DNA of 64,000 bases from Zantedeschia hybrid cultivar (taxonomy: Eukaryota > Streptophyta > Magnoliopsida > Alismatales > Araceae), in NCBI GenBank assembly GCA_030544215.1, contig JARZZO010000004.1, positions 12,016,501 through 12,080,500 on the forward strand, read 5' to 3'. Below the pieces are notes generated by a model, which searched no databases, was not told the origin of the DNA, and saw nothing but the letters and a program-made list of their open reading frames with translations. Both the position numbers and the translations under genes were made by a program. This document shows, piece after piece, positions 60,401 through 64,000 of the stretch; positions within the stretch are counted from its first letter, which is position 1; each line of letters opens with the position of its first letter.

Positions 60401-60745
60401 ATCAGCAATAAAAGATTGTTGTCGTTCACTCATCTCTACAGTAGGACTGTTGGTTTGATATCTGAACATATCAGTTAATGGTGCCTCTCCATGACACACC
60501 CAATTTGTATAATGCACCCATACTCCGTCCACCTTAAGATGGGTTTCAACATCTATCCGGGTCAACTTTACTCCGTTAAGGCAATTCCGACATGGACACT
60601 GTATCAATTCATTGTTTTGTCCATGCCTAAAACTTATTCTATCTTCATGAAAAGCAAAGTCCAAAAACTCAGCTACCCCTCTCTCATATCTAGGATCTCC
60701 TCGATTATGAACAAACTTCATCCAACTCTTGTCAAGTCCAGTCAT
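57421..60745 (-). pseudogene. TNP2 transposase of the CACTA element, one frameshift
   Basis: From the ATG at 60745 come the Transpos_assoc domain (residues about 3-78; SWMKFVHNRGDPRYERGV and CPCRNC) and the Transposase_21/TNP2 domain (CPQCDAPRY, LRLGLTSDGFNPFG, GPKDPGNDIDVYLQPL, LWTINDFPAYANLSGWS). A frameshift at about 59373 (after GWSTKGK; one base extra or two missing) moves the protein to the next frame. That frame then runs to the stop at 57421 with ACPSCNYKTCS, MHIEKNVCDN, a DUF4218 domain (YMYPVERFL-like at RWMYPVERFLKKLKDYV) and a DUF4216 domain (FKCDWWDVYKKDRGFKIDKY). The total is about 1108 codons, normal for the family. The catalytic Asp in TSDGFNPF is present. Confidence 0.9.
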
Positions 60746-61180
60746 TTCTATGTATCCTCTAACCTACATATTAACAAATGTGATCGATTAATAACTTCTA
60801 TATTATCCACGCATGCAAAACACAAAGACACACAGTGGTCTCTCCATAAAATTTAAGAGAGGGAAGACCGGAGGCTCAGATAGAAAATGTTTTTAACCCA
60901 TAGGGGCTTCCGTATGCTTCAGCGATCCGCACAAAACGGCTGCAACTCGGTTGCCCAGTAGGACCATCCAGAGTTGCCGTGCCGTTAGCAGATGGCTTGC
61001 AGTAACTGTAAAGTCAAGTGTATCATCATCGCCTCACATACAATACCAAGGACATACACACAAAGAACCTGTAAAGATAAACGCATCGTCATCATATTCA
61101 ATTAATTCAAAAGTGCTACTAACAAAAGTTAAATACATAAATAGATAGATAAATATATTTATAAATATAGATATATACAT
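60746..61180 (-). other. 5' non-coding region of the CACTA element
   Basis: It lies upstream of the TNP2 start. GGCTTCCGTATGCTTCAG and ACGGCTGCAACTCGG give a GC-richer patch at 60900-61000; the rest is AT-rich. No exon is recognised. Confidence 0.4.
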
Positions 61181-61570
61181 TTCTAAAAAAAATTCGGCAG
61201 CATCTCCCCTAAAAGTTGTACATTTTTCACATTTGTACACCTGTCTGGTTTCATACAATCTCATAAAAAAATAATATCTACATTACACATCCACATCCAC
61301 ATACGCATTCACATCCAATAAACACATCCACATCCACATCCGTACCTGTCAGGAAAGTTACTTGTACACATTTCTAAACAAAATTCAGCAGCATCTTCCC
61401 TGAAAGTTGTACATTTTTCAAACCTGTACACCTGTCTGATTTCATACAATCTCATAAACAAAGGGTACCTACATCACATAATATGTCCATCCATGTATAT
61501 TTGATCATCTAATGTTCTTTAATATATGTGCTTCATGATTATCTTAAAATTTCGGCAGCATCTCCCCACA
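61181..61570 (-). repeat. Repeats in the CACTA 5' region
   Basis: Two copies of a 90-bp unit (61181-61269 and 61371-61461) share CAGCATCTxCCCTxAAAGTTGTAC, ACACCTGTCTGxTTTCATAC and AATCTCATAAA; the period is 190. A third partial copy begins at 61549 (AATTTCGGCAGCATCTCCCC). The spacers are ACATCC-rich. Confidence 0.75.
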
Positions 61571-61760
61571 CTTCTCCAATATACCACCATTATTTACTAA
61601 TTTTAACTTTTTCTCAAAAAGTCACTTGTATGAAATACAAATGACAAAAAGAGCAGTCAAAATTAGCAGGTATATTGGAGAAGAGTGAGAAGATACTGTC
61701 GAAAATTTAAGATGATCATGAAGCACATATAATAAAGAACATTAGATGATCAAATATCCA
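61496..61760. repeat. Long palindrome (about 265 bp) with a 3-base loop
   Basis: The centre GTCACTTGTAT-GAA-ATACAAATGAC lies at 61621-61645. The arms continue outward with TTCTCCAATATACC / GGTATATTGGAGAA, TATGTGCTTCATGAT / ATCATGAAGCACATAT and TTTGATCATCTAATGTTCTT / AAGAACATTAGATGATCAAA. The left arm carries one small extra bulge. The transcript would form a long double-stranded stem. Confidence 0.85.
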
Positions 61761-61779
61761 CAGACTGTCCAACAGGACA

Positions 61780-61858
61780 ATTCAAGACTTTATGATCGAT
61801 ATATGTCATTACTGTCAAAAGACAGTAAAAACATATATCATAACAAAAGTCTTGAACG
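61780..61858. repeat. Second hairpin, 79 bp
   Basis: TTCAAGACTTTATGAT... pairs with ...ATCATAACAAAAGTCTTGAA around a TTACTGTC-AAAA-GACAGTAA core. Confidence 0.75.
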
Positions 61859-61884
61859 GACAAAAAAAAAAAAGGGTCAACCAC

Positions 61885-62060
61885 ATCCATATATACAACT
61901 GCATTTACATATGCACAACCACATCCACATCCACATCCACATACACGTACACATACATGTACACATTTACATCATCATCTGTACCTGCAAGAAAACTTAT
62001 TTGTATCTACATGTAAATATCAAATCACATCCACATTCATACATATCACATCCACATTCA
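61885..62060. repeat. ACATCC/ACATAC minisatellite
   Basis: Imperfect 6-bp repeats (ACATCC, ACATAC, ACATTC) are dense at 61910-61975 and again at 62020-62060. Related short runs occur at 61285-61345. Confidence 0.7.
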
Positions 62061-63165
62061 CATATATAGTACAAAAATTATATTCTAATTCGCATGCGCA
62101 TCCACAACTATATATTACCCTTTGGTACTAGGCGGAGGTAAACCTCTACGCACTGGGGTTGCCAGTTTAATATACCAAAGCAGTAATATAGTCTGCCAAA
62201 AAAAAATATATATCTACCAAACGGACCCTAAATGTAAAACTATATCAGAGGAAGATAACTTCTAAATAGAACTTGAGATCACTACACCCTTGTGATCTCT
62301 GAGAACTATCCCAATAGAACTACCCGAATCATGTGTGGTTCCATCAAAGTTAATCTTGAGTGACCCTGAAGGTGGTGGGCACGAGGTAATGTCTCTGCTG
62401 GGTGTGGATGCTAAAGAAGTTTTTCAAATTTGGACCAGATTTCAAATTCGAATAGAGTTTTTCACAGGATGATCATCATAGGATTAAGGGCTTTCCCTTC
62501 GATAACATGCTTAATTACAACGGTCCTTCCATATTTGCCAAAGAATGGAGAAACACATGACAAGGTGAGATTTATCATCAGTTGAACTGGAGAAAGGAGG
62601 ACTAACCCAATCAATCAACCTGTCTCTTAATTGAATTTGGACTAAATTATTGAATTTGGACTGAATTTAGGCTGAATTTGAGTTAAACTTGGACTAAACT
62701 GGGTGATCCGGGGGGGAACATGTTCTGGTTTTGTAGTCATGGAACAGAATGCTAAACTACATGTGACAGGCAAGATCATAATTATACCCAACTGAAGGTG
62801 GCTTTTGAGCTTTCAGCAGTTATAAGTGGGAGGCTTTTCCTCTGCCAATTCGCTGAGATGTGCCTGATTTTCCAACAATGTGGCTAAAACATAACTGATT
62901 GGAATTTCTTATCTGTTTTATTAAGCTTTGAGCTTAAGGTAAGCTTGTCGTAAATTTTGAAATGTGGATAAGGACTTCGGAGCCAAAATTATTACCATTT
63001 AAGAGTGCATGATCATAAACATGTCCTAGGGTGTCATACGCAAAACCTTCACTTACGTTTGCCTTCCTCCATTGGGACGAGCCTACTACATTATGTACAA
63101 ATAGCGCCTTATTTGGTGGCTAACTGTGTGACAGTCGGCTGAGGGTAGGAGGTGTAACACAGATG
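62061..63165. other. Unassigned DNA
   Basis: No gene is recognised. TTGGACTAAATT/TTGGACTGAATTT words repeat loosely at 62620-62700. GGCGGAGGTAAACCTCTACG near 62131 contains a short palindrome. Confidence 0.45.
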
Positions 63166-63168
63166 TTT

Positions 63169-63232
63169 GTCTATCTATCTATCTATCTGTCTGTCTGTCT
63201 GTGTGTTATATCTGTATCTATCTATCTATCTA
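63169..63232. repeat. (TATC)n/(TGTC)n microsatellite
   Basis: TATC repeats pass into TGTC repeats and, after a short break (63203-63215), a second TATC run. Confidence 0.95.
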
Positions 63233-64000
63233 ACATGTTTTGGGGGGATGGGCTGGAGACAGGATGATTTTCATTTTTGTTTTTCTTATGTTTTTGGGGG
63301 ATGGGCTGGAGAGAGGATGTATAATAGGAAGAAATGGTAGAGGAGTTGGGACATAAAGTATGGTGCCAGACTAAGGTGTCATCATTGCAAGAAAGCAAGC
63401 AAGAGTTTGTGAGTAAGGACTGAGTGGATGTATGGAGGGTTCCAGAATGGGAAGACATTAAGAGGAAGAATCTTACATCTTTCCAACTTTTGAATTTTAT
63501 ATTTGTGATTAACTCATTATTATTCGCGTGATTGATGAGGCCCATCTTTGGCCCATTAAGCAATGCTTGGATGTGACTGTTGACTCAATGGAACCTGACC
63601 AATTAGCCTGCATCCATTGGGACGAGCCTATGACTGACTTGCTCTATGCAGAAGTCAGAAGATGACTGCGGATCCCTCTCAACGTGGCTCTAACTGCAGA
63701 TTGGAATAGGGGTACTAGATTTACCTAACAAGTTAGTGATAAGGCAGATCAGATCTGACCTCTTATCCATCTTCAGATCTGCCACACATCAAGCTTAAAG
63801 TAGCTTCTATGTCCCTCCAAGGAGTAACCTCAAACCAGCTTTCAGAAATAGCTGCTTCAATGCCTCTTACTATACCATCTAACTAACTATTGGAGTTTGG
63901 ACTAGGTACTGTACAGTCCAGTCAACTCATGTGCTCTTACTTATCATAGATCTTTTGCTGACTTAAGCATCAGTGGGTTTTCCCTAGGGTCACTATGAGG
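63233..64000. other. Unassigned DNA to the window end
   Basis: GGGGGATGGGCTGGAGA occurs twice (63242 and 63296), and CATTGGGACGAGCCTA occurs at 63072 and 63618, so local duplication has occurred. No gene is seen. Confidence 0.45.

Larger units (their letters stand above)
54591..62060 (-). mobile_element. CACTA (En/Spm) DNA transposon, one terminus identified
   Basis: The left end CACTACAAGAAAAAC at 54591 is a classic CACTA terminus, next to a TTA that would be its 3-bp target duplication. The subterminal 580 bp is packed with GCCGCTGAC hairpins. On the minus strand follow a TNP2 transposase (57421-60745) and a TNPA-like gene (55473-57340), the usual En/Spm pair. The expected right terminus (TTTTTCTTGTAGTG on the plus strand) was not seen before 64000, so the right boundary is uncertain; 62060 marks the last sequence that looks like the element. 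Confidence 0.85.

Noticed and set aside
63222..63563. 113-codon minus-strand frame at the window end
   Set aside because: It begins in a microsatellite flank and has no recognisable domain.

Overview
This window is nuclear DNA from a flowering plant, probably a monocot. It is mostly AT-rich and transposon-packed. It holds PIF/Harbinger-like MITEs, CACTA and hAT DNA transposons, Copia and Gypsy LTR retrotransposons whose primer sites match initiator tRNA-Met, and spliced genes with GT-AG introns. The one complete host gene has strongly GC-rich exons, as is common in grasses and other commelinid monocots. The species cannot be named from the sequence alone.

Only two host genes are supported. 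At 13830-14367 (minus) lies the first coding exon of a membrane-anchored dual-specificity-phosphatase-like protein (plant 'YnbD-like' family). It ends inside the catalytic HCxxG motif, and its remaining exons are not recognisable in the window. At 24889-26334 (minus) lies a complete four-exon alpha/beta hydrolase of 356 residues with an intact Ser-Asp-His triad and one apparent GC-AG intron.

Layout. 1-1772: a MITE and unassigned DNA. 1773-10020: a fully delimited Gypsy-type LTR element (TSD AATAT) with no coding capacity. 10021-13829: unassigned DNA and a short LINE tail. 13830-15200: the phosphatase exon and a repeat-built 5' region. 15200-23030: unassigned DNA, foldback elements, a tandem TRIM array and MITEs inside or beside MITEs. 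23030-27530: the hydrolase gene and foldback repeats. 28150-29100: a dense AAT microsatellite field. 30604-42566: an old LTR-derived segment (minus) split by a 9.5 kb Copia element (31261-40722, TSD CATAT). 42570-43060: a MITE. 43292-48364: a complete hAT element (TSD GTCCTGAG) with a damaged transposase. 48373-54358: diverged LTR fragments, two of them related to the 30604-42566 segment but inverted. 54591 to about 62 kb: a CACTA element with terminal hairpin repeats, a seven-exon TNPA-like gene and a TNP2 gene, both damaged; its second terminus was not found. 62-64 kb: unassigned DNA with a tetranucleotide microsatellite.

Most of the window is therefore nested mobile DNA, and every transposase or polyprotein gene carries visible damage. 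I found no CRISPR array, operon, tRNA or rRNA gene, and no system that I would call previously undescribed. The most useful second looks are the tandem TRIM array, the hairpin-rich ends of the CACTA element, the CAG-to-TAG decay of the transposase genes and the GC-AG intron of the hydrolase.
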